The notes under the pieces are model-generated. The model worked only from the letters and a program-made list of their open reading frames with translations. It had not been told where the DNA came from and did no database searches. Positions 1-8,044 of a stretch of 64,000 nucleotides of DNA are shown here, piece after piece; positions within the stretch are counted from its first letter, which is position 1; every line of letters begins with the position of its first letter. Source of the DNA: Bdellovibrio sp. GT3 (GTDB lineage Bacteria; Bdellovibrionota; Bdellovibrionia; Bdellovibrionales; Bdellovibrionaceae); NCBI RefSeq assembly GCF_037996765.1, contig NZ_JBBNAD010000004.1, positions 1 through 64,000 on the forward strand. The letters are read 5' to 3'. The position numbers and the translations under genes are program-made.

Positions 1-30
1 TGAAAACAATAATTAGTTTATTTGGTGATG

Positions 31-56
31 ACTGCAGTTTTTGAGTGAACTGCAGT
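31..56. terminator. Hairpin behind the first gene
   Basis: A 9-bp perfect inverted repeat (ACTGCAGTT / AACTGCAGT) with an 8-nt loop lies just beyond the stop codon of the minus-strand gene ending at 69. No clear T-run follows it on the minus strand, so it may not be a classical rho-independent terminator. Confidence 0.3.
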
Positions 57-68
57 AGGCATTTGACG

Positions 69-656
69 CTATTTTTTCTCAGCAGCAGTTGGTGTCGGAG
101 CCGGAGTTTGAGGCTGAGCAGGTACTGTGTTTGCCGTTGGTGATGGCGTCGCTTGGTTTGTTTGCTGTTGCTGCTGCTTTGGGTTTTCTGCTGGAATTGT
201 TTGTCTGTTGAGCGTGCTCATTAAGTACGTTCGACCAATTTCATAGATCTTATTCTTGCTCTTAATTTCCTTCAGGCTCATTTGCAGGATGATTCCGGGA
301 TCTTTTTCGTCAGGTAGATCCAGAACTTCGACTTCTAAATAGTAGTTTCCTTCTTTCACTCTTTGAAGAGAGAGTTTTTCGCTGCCTAGTAGGGTGCGCG
401 CAAGATCAGATCTTACCAGGTATTCTATAGTTGCGATGGAGTTCCACTCTTTGGGCAATTGGTTGGTGCGCTTTAGACCGTCAATATCATCATTAATCAA
501 CTTTACTAACTGCTGTGCAGGAGTGAGTTGGATGCAGGCCTCTTGGGATTTGGATACTACTTTGATGAAATTTGCACTGGGGTTGTCTTGAACGATTAAA
601 AATGCCAGAACGCCGGCTGCAAGTATCACTAGGGTGCCAATCAGTTTGTAGATCAT
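69..656 (-). CDS. Membrane-anchored hypothetical protein with proline/glutamine-rich tail
   Basis: This is a 195-residue protein of unknown function. I chose the ATG at 656 because GGAAG lies just upstream and a hydrophobic segment (about residues 4-22) then starts right at the N-terminus, as expected for a signal anchor. An open extension to 809 looks non-coding. After the membrane segment comes a soluble, probably periplasmic domain of about 130 residues with several charged stretches, then a poly-Gln run and a Pro/Thr/Ala/Gln-rich low-complexity tail ending in Lys-Lys. I recognise no family. The gene is divergent from the lipoprotein gene at 973. Confidence 0.7.
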   Translation of the reverse strand: MIYKLIGTLVILAAGVLAFLIVQDNPSANFIKVVSKSQEACIQLTPAQQLVKLINDDIDGLKRTNQLPKEWNSIATIEYLVRSDLARTLLGSEKLSLQRVKEGNYYLEVEVLDLPDEKDPGIILQMSLKEIKSKNKIYEIGRTYLMSTLNRQTIPAENPKQQQQQTNQATPSPTANTVPAQPQTPAPTPTAAEKK

Positions 657-972
657 AATGCTTCCTTCGCCAGGGATTCCTTCGATATTGGGAACTGCCT
701 CTATATTATTGGAAAGAAATTGGATGGGCTCAAAGTCCTTTTGGCAAGGAGCCCAAAATCGCTCCTTCGGGCTAGGCTCCTTCGAGACGCTAAATTGCTG
801 AAATTGCACGTGAAAGGGCGCCCTAATGGGGCTTCTGTCAAAGATATCGACGCTCTGGATGCTTTGAATGGAATCTGGTGAAACCTTAAATAGCGCATAA
901 TTTCATATATTTAGTGGTGATGCTCAATTCTGGCACTGAGATTGGATATATCCAGGTGAGAGAGGTGTGCCT
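657..972. other. Divergent intergenic region with inverted repeat
   Basis: These 316 bases separate two divergent genes. They hold an 8-bp inverted repeat AAGGAGCC/GGCTCCTT (746-753 and 775-782), inside which GCTCCTTCG occurs twice (761-769 and 776-784). A sigma-54-like promoter lies near the right end. The short open frames here have no ribosome site or recognisable product, and I do not call them genes. Confidence 0.4.
931..945 (+). promoter_or_regulatory. Candidate sigma-54 (-24/-12) promoter
   Basis: TGGCAC, five bases, then TTGG matches the -24/-12 consensus TGGCAC-N5-TTGC except that the last base is G rather than C. Transcription would start near 956, directly before the AGAGAGG ribosome site (959-965) and ATG at 973. 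The position is convincing, but the mismatch at the important GC dinucleotide leaves doubt. Confidence 0.3.
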
Positions 973-2118
973 ATGAAAACACTTACTAAATTAACAGCGC
1001 TAGCATTTGTTGCTGGATTCTACGTGGGATGCTCCCCGGTTAAGTTCGGAGTGAGTAGTGCTGTATGTAATGCCGACACGGATTGTGTCGTTCAAAACAA
1101 TAAATTGGCTTACACCTATCAAGTCACTGCGGGCTCTGGAAAAGTCGACATCCTGATTGTGAACGACAACTCAGCCTCAATGTCTTTCGAGCAAAAGAGA
1201 CTGGCTCCGCGCTTTGCCAGCTTCATTCAAAATCTGGATTCTGCAAAAGTTGATTATCGTATTGCGATTACCACGACTGATATCAGTGGTGGTGCCCACT
1301 CTATGAGTGGTCAGTTGGTTTCGTTTGGTGATGGATCTAAATATGTAACTCCGACCAATGCCAACAGATTGTCTTTGTTCAATGCTGCTATTCAAAGAAC
1401 TGAAACTAAAAACTGCGAAAACTTTGTAGCGAACTATCTTAGAAACAACGGATTTGGTTCCATCAATACTCAAGCCTATGTGAATGCCTATAACGCTAAT
1501 TGCCCTTCGGGTGATGAGCGCGGTATTTACGCGGCGAATATGGTGGTTCAGAAAAATCCAAGCAGCTTCATTCGTTCCGATGCTCACTTGTCCATTATCT
1601 TTTTGTCTGATGAAGATGAAAGAAGTGGCAAGTACTCTGATGGCACATATCCATTGGCAAGCTTGGATCAACCGGCATCATTGCCGAAATCTGTTCAATC
1701 ATATTTGGGCGACATCAAGTACAGCTCACTTTCCATTCACGCGATCGTTGTGAAGGATACAAGCTGCCTGGCTCAACAAAATGCGCAGGTATTAGGTGAT
1801 ACTCCAAACCAGGATACAAAAGGCTTATTCCCAGGCTCTATTGGTTCAGCTTATCTTTCATTCACGAATGTCAGCCGTCCATGGGGTGTTGCTGCGGATA
1901 TTTGCTCTTCTGATTACACAGGTCAGCTGGGTACGATCCAAACGTCCATTCAAGCCAAAATTAAAAATATCCTGCTGAACTGTTCAAACCCTGAAGACTT
2001 GACGGCAAAAGTAGGTGGAACAAATGTGGCTCACTCTGTTTCGGGAAATATCCTGACCCTAAGTCAGACTCTTGCTTCGGGCACTTCAGTCAGCTTGTCT
2101 TACAAGTGCGGATTGTAG
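973..2118 (+). CDS. Lipoprotein with von Willebrand factor A-like domain
   Basis: This 381-residue secreted protein is probably lipidated at Cys20 (FYVGC; position -3 is Tyr, which is not canonical). I use the ATG at 973, 8 bases behind AGAGAGG, instead of the GTG two codons earlier. Residues about 58-70 read VDILIVNDNSASM, an intact DxSxS metal-ion-dependent adhesion site of VWA domains (Asp65, Ser67, Ser69). A later TTTDIS and LSDEDERS fit the remaining MIDAS Thr and Asp. The domain fills about residues 55-320, followed by a small Cys-containing C-terminal part. VWA lipoproteins bind proteins or metals at the cell surface; the ligand is unknown. It ends at a strong terminator. Confidence 0.75.
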   Translation: MKTLTKLTALAFVAGFYVGCSPVKFGVSSAVCNADTDCVVQNNKLAYTYQVTAGSGKVDILIVNDNSASMSFEQKRLAPRFASFIQNLDSAKVDYRIAITTTDISGGAHSMSGQLVSFGDGSKYVTPTNANRLSLFNAAIQRTETKNCENFVANYLRNNGFGSINTQAYVNAYNANCPSGDERGIYAANMVVQKNPSSFIRSDAHLSIIFLSDEDERSGKYSDGTYPLASLDQPASLPKSVQSYLGDIKYSSLSIHAIVVKDTSCLAQQNAQVLGDTPNQDTKGLFPGSIGSAYLSFTNVSRPWGVAADICSSDYTGQLGTIQTSIQAKIKNILLNCSNPEDLTAKVGGTNVAHSVSGNILTLSQTLASGTSVSLSYKCGL

Positions 2119-2157
2119 AACGACCCGTAATTCGAAACTAAAATTGGAATAAATTTT

Positions 2158-2186
2158 AAAGGCAAAGCTCAACAAGCTTTGCCTTT
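2158..2186 (+). terminator. Rho-independent terminator
   Basis: A 12-bp perfect stem (AAAGGCAAAGCT / AGCTTTGCCTTT) with a 5-base loop is followed by further T. It ends the VWA lipoprotein transcript. Confidence 0.85.
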
Positions 2187-2361
2187 TTCATTTTGAAACG
2201 TTTTGTATGGAAAATTGAATTGTCATGAGACGCTCGCGAATAAAAGTTTAATTTAGCGAAAATGTTTTAGACAATAGAGGGGTTGCGGAAGGTGAGGACG
2301 CTTTCAAGATCCTGAAAATGTATGACCCTAGACCAAATTACGTGGTCTTAGTCCTTTAGTC

Positions 2362-3084
2362 TTGAAAGTGGTATCCGATATAACAAATATGGGAATGCTA
2401 GATAGATACAAAAAAAAGGGCGGCTTTTATCAATTGCTACAGTTGTTGGAAACATCACCAACAGCTAAAAGAGAGCAATTTCTAACTCTAATTGCAGGTG
2501 AGAACCCGGTTTGGGAAGAAGCACTTCGCAAAAGAATTCTGACAATTGCCAGAGTTTATAGTTGGGAAGGCCAGTACTTGGTCGAAATCTTCTCTCGCGT
2601 GCAGCCGACTACATTAGCATATGCTCTTCATGGCAATCCGCAGGAGCAAGTTGATACCTTGCTTAGCTGCTTGCCTCCGATCTCTAAAAGAAAGATCACG
2701 GATCTGATGGCCGAGGCAGCTCCAACGCCTGCAGAAAAGGGAACTTGTGTCTCTAAAATGCTGACTGAGGTGCGTGGTTTTATTGGCCAGGGGATCATTC
2801 GCCTTGAGAAAGTGGATCCGGAACTTCATATTCCAGAAAATATCGAAGAGATACTGAATATAACGTCATTCAATATTGGATCTGCTCCGCTGACTGATGC
2901 AGCAAAAAAAGATGCAAAGCCAAATATCGTTGGCGAATCAGATGGTGCACCTTCTGCAGGTGTGAATCAAGAAGCTGAGTTTTTGAAACGCAAGGTGAAT
3001 CAATTATCTTCAGAGGTAAATGCCTTGAAGCATGAGAACACTGTTTTGAAAGACAAACTCGCGCAGATTAAAAAGATCGCTTAG
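2362..3084 (+). CDS. FliG-like protein with C-terminal coiled coil
   Basis: Residues about 15-160 resemble the middle and C-terminal repeats of flagellar motor switch protein FliG: an N-terminal LLQLLETSPTAKREQFL helix, then VQPTTLAYALHGNPQEQ, which matches the FliG pattern 'd..tLa.ALkGa.ee', and a following helical repeat. The N-terminal FliG domain (FliF-binding) is absent, and I could not identify the torque helix. The last 40 residues (LKRKVNQLSSEVNALKHENTVL) form a clear coiled coil. The start is uncertain: TTG 2362, GTG 2368, ATG 2389 or ATG 2395, none with a good ribosome site. It is likely a FliG paralogue adapted to another scaffold rather than the motor's own FliG. Confidence 0.6.
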   Translation: MKVVSDITNMGMLDRYKKKGGFYQLLQLLETSPTAKREQFLTLIAGENPVWEEALRKRILTIARVYSWEGQYLVEIFSRVQPTTLAYALHGNPQEQVDTLLSCLPPISKRKITDLMAEAAPTPAEKGTCVSKMLTEVRGFIGQGIIRLEKVDPELHIPENIEEILNITSFNIGSAPLTDAAKKDAKPNIVGESDGAPSAGVNQEAEFLKRKVNQLSSEVNALKHENTVLKDKLAQIKKIA

Positions 3085-3091
3085 TTGAACC

Positions 3092-3113
3092 AAGCCCGAC
3101 GTTCGTCGGGCTT
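3092..3113 (+). terminator. Rho-independent terminator
   Basis: A 9-bp stem AAGCCCGAC/GTCGGGCTT with loop GTTC is followed by CAATTT. It ends the FliG-like gene; the T-tract is weak. Confidence 0.65.
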
Positions 3114-3235
3114 CAATTTGAGTATTAACTCCACAGGTTTCCTGTTTTCGTCAACCAATTAGACAAACAGGGAACTGCCATTAATCCAGTTGCCTTAAGT
3201 CCGATAAGCCATTTGAAGCACGTGAGGTGTACTAA

Positions 3236-4963
3236 ATGGTTTTTCTTAGAACCGCAATTATCGCATTATCTTTCGTCGTGTTGGGCACTGAAGCCCTGGC
3301 GCAAGTCTCGATAATCAACGAGGAACAGAATGATTCTGATTTCTTGTTGGAACTGACAAAGGCCCTGGATCCGAATTCGGTTTCGGTCATGGGTGTTTTT
3401 GATAAGGTTCCGAAAGCAGAGAACAACAAGGACATTGCGCCTGGTTGTGATCCCAAGTTTTTTGAGGACAAGCTGCTGTCAGCACAACGCAGTCCTCATG
3501 AATACGCAAAGTTAGTTAAACAATATATTCAAACCTGTCAGAGTGAGTTGGCTCATAAATCCCCAAAGGGATTGTTGAGTCTGGCCAAAATGGCATTGGA
3601 TGACTACAAGTTTCTAAAGCATCCACAGGTCAAAACGATCAAAATTCCATTATCGAATGGAGTCATTGTTCCTGCGATCGTGGGACTTAAGCAGGACCCT
3701 CGTCCGCGTCCTTTGGTGATAATGAAATGCGGAGTTTTCTGTGGGGCGGATCAAAACGCGTTCATGAAAACCTTCATGATCCAGCTGTTTGATCTCACTC
3801 CTTATAATGTGGTGTTGTTGGCGAACCAAACTGGTTTGGACTATTTGAAAATCAATGGGCACTTTTCCCTGGGTGGGTGGAGTGAAGGCTATGAGTCTCT
3901 TCTTGCCGGCAAGTGGTTGCGTGAGCAATGGGAGCACAAAGACCGTATCTCCAGCATGCACTTGATGGGGATGAGTCTTGGTGGAAATGCCGCGGTTTAT
4001 GGGGCTGCATTCAACGATATTTACCCAACATTCAATGGTCATAAGGTATTTAACTCAGCGACAGCGATTTGTCCTGTAGTGTCTTTAAAGCCGACCCTTG
4101 AAAATCTATATAATGATAATTTGGTCGGACCGGTATTTAACATGATGTCTCGTGCCCAACTTCGTGCGGCAAGAAAGCATCTGACCGACATCCCGGATAT
4201 GGTGGCGGAAGAGCGCTTGCCAGGCAGAAAGCACATGCCTTCCTATCTGGGGGAAATGGCAGTCACTTCCATGCAAAGACGTGGCGTCGCGAGCACGTCG
4301 CAAACGGAATTCTTTTTCAACAATAACTTTTGGAACATTCCGCATAAGTTGCAAACTCCGCTAATGGTTTTCGGTTCCAAGGATGACAACGTCGTTAGCA
4401 ATAAATTGAACACCCAGGTGTTTGAATTTGACGAGCATTATGAAAAGGCTGCCAATGTCGGTGTCATTAATGTGAGTTATGGCAATCACTGTGCCTTCTC
4501 GGCGGCATATGGTTATCAGTTGGCGGCGATGGTCTTAAGAAGCTTTGTCATGATTCACAGCCCGGAGTTTTCGGATTTCTATAAAAGATCTGAGATGGCC
4601 TGGAAGTTTGGATTCAATAAGATTCCCAATGTCTATCAGCATATTGGGCAATCTTGGAAGTTTGAAGCAAACTCCGATCAGGTAGCAGTGACCTTTAAGA
4701 TGTTCAATTCAGTGGCAAATAAAAGCTGCTATTACAAGAATCCATTCAGTGACTCATCCTCGGGATGTGTGACCTCTCGTAAAATAATGGTTCCAGTTTC
4801 AGGTCTGAAAGCATTAGGTGCCCGCATGCCAGTGAACGACGTGGAAGCTCAGGCCTTGACCAGACAGTTTAATTCGAAGGTTGAGTTTGTGAGTGGCGGT
4901 AAGCCCTTGAATGGCACGAGTAAATCCAGTTTCAATCTAAGCTGGCGTCCTTTGTTTGAATAA
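3236..4963 (+). CDS. Secreted alpha/beta-hydrolase (lipase/esterase-like)
   Basis: This 575-residue protein has a signal peptide ending near residue 22 (EALAQ). Residues 243-250 read LMGMSLGG, the GxSxG nucleophile elbow with Ser247. Downstream, VFGSKDDNVV can supply the acid and YGNHCAF the histidine of the catalytic triad. About 120 residues before the hydrolase core and 130 after it are unassigned; the C-terminal part with paired Cys may be a beta-rich accessory domain. ATG 3236 follows GTGAGG. It is monocistronic between two terminators. A digestive role in the periplasm or prey is plausible but inferred; the substrate is unknown. Confidence 0.75.
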   Translation: MVFLRTAIIALSFVVLGTEALAQVSIINEEQNDSDFLLELTKALDPNSVSVMGVFDKVPKAENNKDIAPGCDPKFFEDKLLSAQRSPHEYAKLVKQYIQTCQSELAHKSPKGLLSLAKMALDDYKFLKHPQVKTIKIPLSNGVIVPAIVGLKQDPRPRPLVIMKCGVFCGADQNAFMKTFMIQLFDLTPYNVVLLANQTGLDYLKINGHFSLGGWSEGYESLLAGKWLREQWEHKDRISSMHLMGMSLGGNAAVYGAAFNDIYPTFNGHKVFNSATAICPVVSLKPTLENLYNDNLVGPVFNMMSRAQLRAARKHLTDIPDMVAEERLPGRKHMPSYLGEMAVTSMQRRGVASTSQTEFFFNNNFWNIPHKLQTPLMVFGSKDDNVVSNKLNTQVFEFDEHYEKAANVGVINVSYGNHCAFSAAYGYQLAAMVLRSFVMIHSPEFSDFYKRSEMAWKFGFNKIPNVYQHIGQSWKFEANSDQVAVTFKMFNSVANKSCYYKNPFSDSSSGCVTSRKIMVPVSGLKALGARMPVNDVEAQALTRQFNSKVEFVSGGKPLNGTSKSSFNLSWRPLFE

Positions 4964-4967
4964 AAAA

Positions 4968-4993
4968 AGTGCAGCTCCTTTAAGAGCTGCACT
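4968..4993. terminator. Bidirectional rho-independent terminator
   Basis: A 10-bp stem AGTGCAGCTC/GAGCTGCACT with loop CTTTAA has A-rich and T-rich flanks. It lies between the convergent hydrolase and OmpA genes and can serve both. Confidence 0.85.
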
Positions 4994-5020
4994 GATTTTC
5001 AATCTCTATAATCTTAATAC

Positions 5021-6118
5021 TTATTCTACTGAGGAAAGAGCTCTGCGAAGTGCGTCTTCATCTTTTACGCCGATGAAGTGCAATTCTGCGCGACGTTCTT
5101 CTCTGTTGCTGCCGCCAACGGAGCCTTCAGAGCCTCTGCCGACTGCTGCGACTTTGGAGGAATCAAGACCATATCTTTCCAATGCGCTTGCCACTGTGTC
5201 GGCGCGACGTTGGGAGATACGTTCATTGATGGCTGAAGATCCAGTGGAGTCAGTGTATCCACGAACTTCCACACGTTCGAACAACTCAGAGTTTTCATCA
5301 AGAACTTTCGCCAGTCTTTCCACTCTACGTTGATCCGTATTTGTCAGAGCAACTTGCGAAGAGTTGAAGTTGATTGATGAGTTGCCAGCGATAAGGCTGG
5401 ACAGAGCCACGTCATTCAAGATTTGAGAAGGTTCCGCAGAAGCAACCGGACGTGCCGTTTCGACTGCTACGAACTCATCTTCAACCATAGTGTCTGCAGC
5501 TGTGGATCTGACGGACGTTCTGTAGGCGTTTGGATTCCAACCCATTTGCAAGTCCACCAGGTACATCATAACAACGTCACCTTGATTTGATGTTTCGCTC
5601 ATGGCGCGAAGACCGATACGGCCCAGCCATGACTCTGACATATCAAATTCTTTCAAACCTTGCAGGCCTACGAACTGGGCATCACCTTGAGAGGATGCAT
5701 AGTTCACACCTTGGTTAAAGAATTGATTTCCGACCACACCCCACTGCCAGCGACCCTCGGTGCGGTAGCGGGCTGCGATTTCCAGAGCACCATCGGTACT
5801 AGCAGTATCTCGAGCAGTATCATGTATGAACTGTTGATTGTTCACACCGTAACCCAGGTCAAAGACCCATGGACTTTCAAGGTACCAGGAACCAAGCAAT
5901 TTGATGGTAGCTGGTGTTCCTTCCACATCTTGAATCTCAGCTGCATCGTAACCCGTGTAACCACCACCCAATCCAATAAAAGGTAATAAACCTCTTGGTG
6001 GGGCGGATGTGGCTTCACGTCCGAATTGCAGTGTGCTTGAAGTAGCTGACTGATCCGTTTCTTGGGCTTGCACCCAAGATCCTGTGCAGATTAGTGCTGC
6101 GATGATGAGTTTTTTCAT
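5021..6118 (-). CDS. OmpA-family outer membrane protein
   Basis: This is a 365-residue protein with a signal peptide (about 1-18, ending VQA). An N-terminal region of about 180 residues has alternating hydrophobic/polar strands and outer-membrane features (GLGGGYTGYD, DLGYGVN), consistent with a small beta-barrel. After an Ala/Glu-rich linker, residues about 235-350 form an OmpA C-terminal peptidoglycan-binding domain: INFNSSQVAL, RGYTDSTGSSAINERISQRR and GRGSEG. The Asp in YTD and the Arg in SQRR, which bind diaminopimelate in OmpA, are both present. Its role is to tether the outer membrane to the cell wall. It is a single gene. Confidence 0.9.
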   Translation of the reverse strand: MKKLIIAALICTGSWVQAQETDQSATSSTLQFGREATSAPPRGLLPFIGLGGGYTGYDAAEIQDVEGTPATIKLLGSWYLESPWVFDLGYGVNNQQFIHDTARDTASTDGALEIAARYRTEGRWQWGVVGNQFFNQGVNYASSQGDAQFVGLQGLKEFDMSESWLGRIGLRAMSETSNQGDVVMMYLVDLQMGWNPNAYRTSVRSTAADTMVEDEFVAVETARPVASAEPSQILNDVALSSLIAGNSSINFNSSQVALTNTDQRRVERLAKVLDENSELFERVEVRGYTDSTGSSAINERISQRRADTVASALERYGLDSSKVAAVGRGSEGSVGGSNREERRAELHFIGVKDEDALRRALSSVE

Positions 6119-6257
6119 AAAGAGTGTCTCCTTGTTTATGGCAGCTTCAGTATGAACGCTAATGCCCTTTCAGCAATTTTTTTTCGTATTCGAGGGGGAT
6201 CTGTGTGATCAATCAGATGTGTGTTTGCCCATGAACAAACACATACTGGACGTCTCA

Positions 6258-7154
6258 TTACCGGCGGTTCAATGAACTGCACAAAGAGCTGTAGTGACGG
6301 ACCAGGGTGGCCTCAACCGGGTCTCGCTCTTTTTCATCCACTATATATACTCCAACCGGATCATTGGTGTCTTTGATCGGTACTATCCCGGTCACAATCC
6401 CCGGCGCATAGAACCGGGAGTCAGCTTGTCGATAAGTAAGTAAGGCATCGTGGCCAGGGCGGTTCGAATCGTAAACCCAAAACTTCACGTCACCATTGGA
6501 TTCACGTGTGTACCTTTTTGCAAGGACCACATGTTGGGCCACGCGACTGGCTCTGACGACGACGAGACTGAATTTATTATTCTGCAGGTTTTGCACCAGA
6601 AGATTTCTGGATTCGAGATTGTTCTTTTTGCTGCGACTGCCATTGCCAATGATGAGTTTTAAGTTCTTGGCAAACTTGTGAAATCGCTCCGTTTCGTATT
6701 TTTCAATTTCGGATTTAAAATCACGGTCGCCGACCCCGCGGATGAGAGTTGACAAAATTCCGAAATCCATTCGGGGGTAGGCTTCCTGGTTTTGCATGAC
6801 AGGATAAGTGGGATTTCCCCGCAGCATGTTAAGGACTTGAAGCGTTTGGGGGCGTGAGTATTCAGAAGGAGCATTCCATCGCCCCAGGTAAAAGAAAAGA
6901 CGTTGTGCCCGTGAGAGGGACCAGCACACTCCAAGTTGATAAAGACCACTTTTAACATCATATTCCCAATTCGTAGTGGGAAGGTGGAAGTCCGACGAGA
7001 ACTGACGGGGAGACATGCGTTTGTAAATTTCATTCATCGTCACCTTGTTGCAGGGGAGATCCGTCACCAATGAGTCAGTGATTGTTTGAACGGCCATTGT
7101 GTTTGCGGAAGCAAGGGTTGCGACTATGAGTGAAGAGATAAATAATTTTTTCAT
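6258..7154 (-). CDS. Secreted papain-like cysteine peptidase-like protein
   Basis: This 298-residue protein has a signal peptide ending near residue 23. I use the ATG at 7154 rather than the TTG two codons upstream. I recognise no exact family, but the order of key residues is that of a papain fold: GVCWSLSRAQ at about residue 70 (Cys followed by Trp, then a helix, as in papain's CWA), AQHVVLAKR at about residue 205 with a possible catalytic His, and FWVYDSNRPG about 15 residues later with a possible Asp/Asn. The fold assignment is inference from spacing and motif. It could be an active secreted peptidase or a structural relative. The ribosome site is weak. Confidence 0.6.
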   Translation of the reverse strand: MKKLFISSLIVATLASANTMAVQTITDSLVTDLPCNKVTMNEIYKRMSPRQFSSDFHLPTTNWEYDVKSGLYQLGVCWSLSRAQRLFFYLGRWNAPSEYSRPQTLQVLNMLRGNPTYPVMQNQEAYPRMDFGILSTLIRGVGDRDFKSEIEKYETERFHKFAKNLKLIIGNGSRSKKNNLESRNLLVQNLQNNKFSLVVVRASRVAQHVVLAKRYTRESNGDVKFWVYDSNRPGHDALLTYRQADSRFYAPGIVTGIVPIKDTNDPVGVYIVDEKERDPVEATLVRHYSSLCSSLNRR

Positions 7155-7216
7155 CGCCAAACGCTAGCAAAGAATATTTTTCGGTGCGAATGGAGAAGTA
7201 TTAAGAGTTGGAAAAA

Positions 7217-7245
7217 CAAAAGGGCGTGAATTACACGCCCTTTTG
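7217..7245 (-). terminator. Rho-independent terminator of the YceI gene
   Basis: A 12-bp stem (CAAAAGGGCGTG / CACGCCCTTTTG) with a 5-base loop is followed on the minus strand by TTTTTCC. It lies 25 bases beyond the YceI stop codon. Confidence 0.85.
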
Positions 7246-7269
7246 AGTTCATGCTATTTATGAAATGAA

Positions 7270-7863
7270 CTATTTTTTAGCTACTAGTTTCAAAGTCATC
7301 TCGAATTCATCGTTGATGATTTTGTCTGCAGTAAGTTCTTTGAAGAAGTTACCGGAACCATATTTCAAGCCCCATTTTGTACGGTCAACTTTTACTGTTG
7401 CTTCGCCAGTCATTACGCCTTTGTCGGTAGTGATTTTTGCTGGGAACTCGATTGGGTTTGTTTTGCCAATCATTGTCAGTTCACCTTTAACAGTCACTTC
7501 ATCTTTTGCTTTTGGAGTGATGCTAACGATTTTGAAAGTTGAAACTGGGAATTTTGTTACGTCAAAGAAGTCTGCATTGGAAAGGTGATCAACCAATTTC
7601 TTTTGGTAGTCAGGGCTGCTTTTCAAATCTTCATTGGAGATTGTTGCCATGTCGATGTTGAATTGACCGCCAGTGACAACACCTTTTTTATCCACGGTAA
7701 CAGAACCGTCTTTTACATTAATGCCACCGTTGTGTGCTGAGCCGGCTTTTTTAGTCGCCTTCCAGGCCACTGTGCTCGCTTTAGTATCAACTTTGTAAAC
7801 GTCTGCTGCGAATGCAGAAGAGCCAACCAATAGAACAAGAGCTGCGATCATAGATTTCATCAT
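7270..7863 (-). CDS. YceI-family periplasmic protein
   Basis: This 197-residue protein has a signal peptide cleaved near AFA-ADV. The mature part matches the YceI lipocalin-like fold throughout: YKVDTKASTVAWKATKK at the start, LKSSPDYQKKLVDHLSNADFF in the middle, FPVSTFKI, GELTMIGKTNPIEFP, and a C-terminal WGLKYGSGNFF segment. YceI proteins bind isoprenoid-type lipids in the periplasm; the ligand here is not known. AAGGAGAAG precedes the first of two adjacent ATG codons. It is a single gene with its own terminator. Confidence 0.92.
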   Translation of the reverse strand: MMKSMIAALVLLVGSSAFAADVYKVDTKASTVAWKATKKAGSAHNGGINVKDGSVTVDKKGVVTGGQFNIDMATISNEDLKSSPDYQKKLVDHLSNADFFDVTKFPVSTFKIVSITPKAKDEVTVKGELTMIGKTNPIEFPAKITTDKGVMTGEATVKVDRTKWGLKYGSGNFFKELTADKIINDEFEMTLKLVAKK

Positions 7864-8002
7864 TTTTACTTCTCCTTGATGTAAATGAACGAACCCTTAA
7901 ACTATTCAGTAATTTGTGTTGAATCGCAATGTTTTGAGCAGAAATTAGTACTTAAATCCGAAGATGAAACGGGAATAAGAAAAAGGAAATTATTTGCACC
8001 TC

Positions 8003-8040
8003 AAAGTACGGACTTACCCCTTGAGGTAAGTCCATACTTT
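8003..8040 (-). terminator. Terminator-like hairpin behind oligopeptidase B gene
   Basis: A 16-bp stem with one mismatch (AAAGTACGGACTTACC / GGTAAGTCCATACTTT) and a 6-base loop sits directly beyond the stop at 8045. The T-tract after it on the minus strand is short. Confidence 0.65.
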
Positions 8041-8044
8041 AGGA

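Noticed and set aside
701-898. 65-codon frame in the divergent intergenic region
   Set aside because: It has no ribosome site and an Arg/Ser/Leu-rich composition without any motif, and it spans an inverted repeat.
1177-1671. 164-codon minus-strand frame inside the VWA lipoprotein gene
   Set aside because: It is a shadow frame: the plus-strand gene has lipobox, MIDAS motif, ribosome site and terminator.
6450-6690. Two overlapping plus-strand frames inside the papain-like gene
   Set aside because: They have no ribosome sites and no features; they are shadows of the minus-strand gene.
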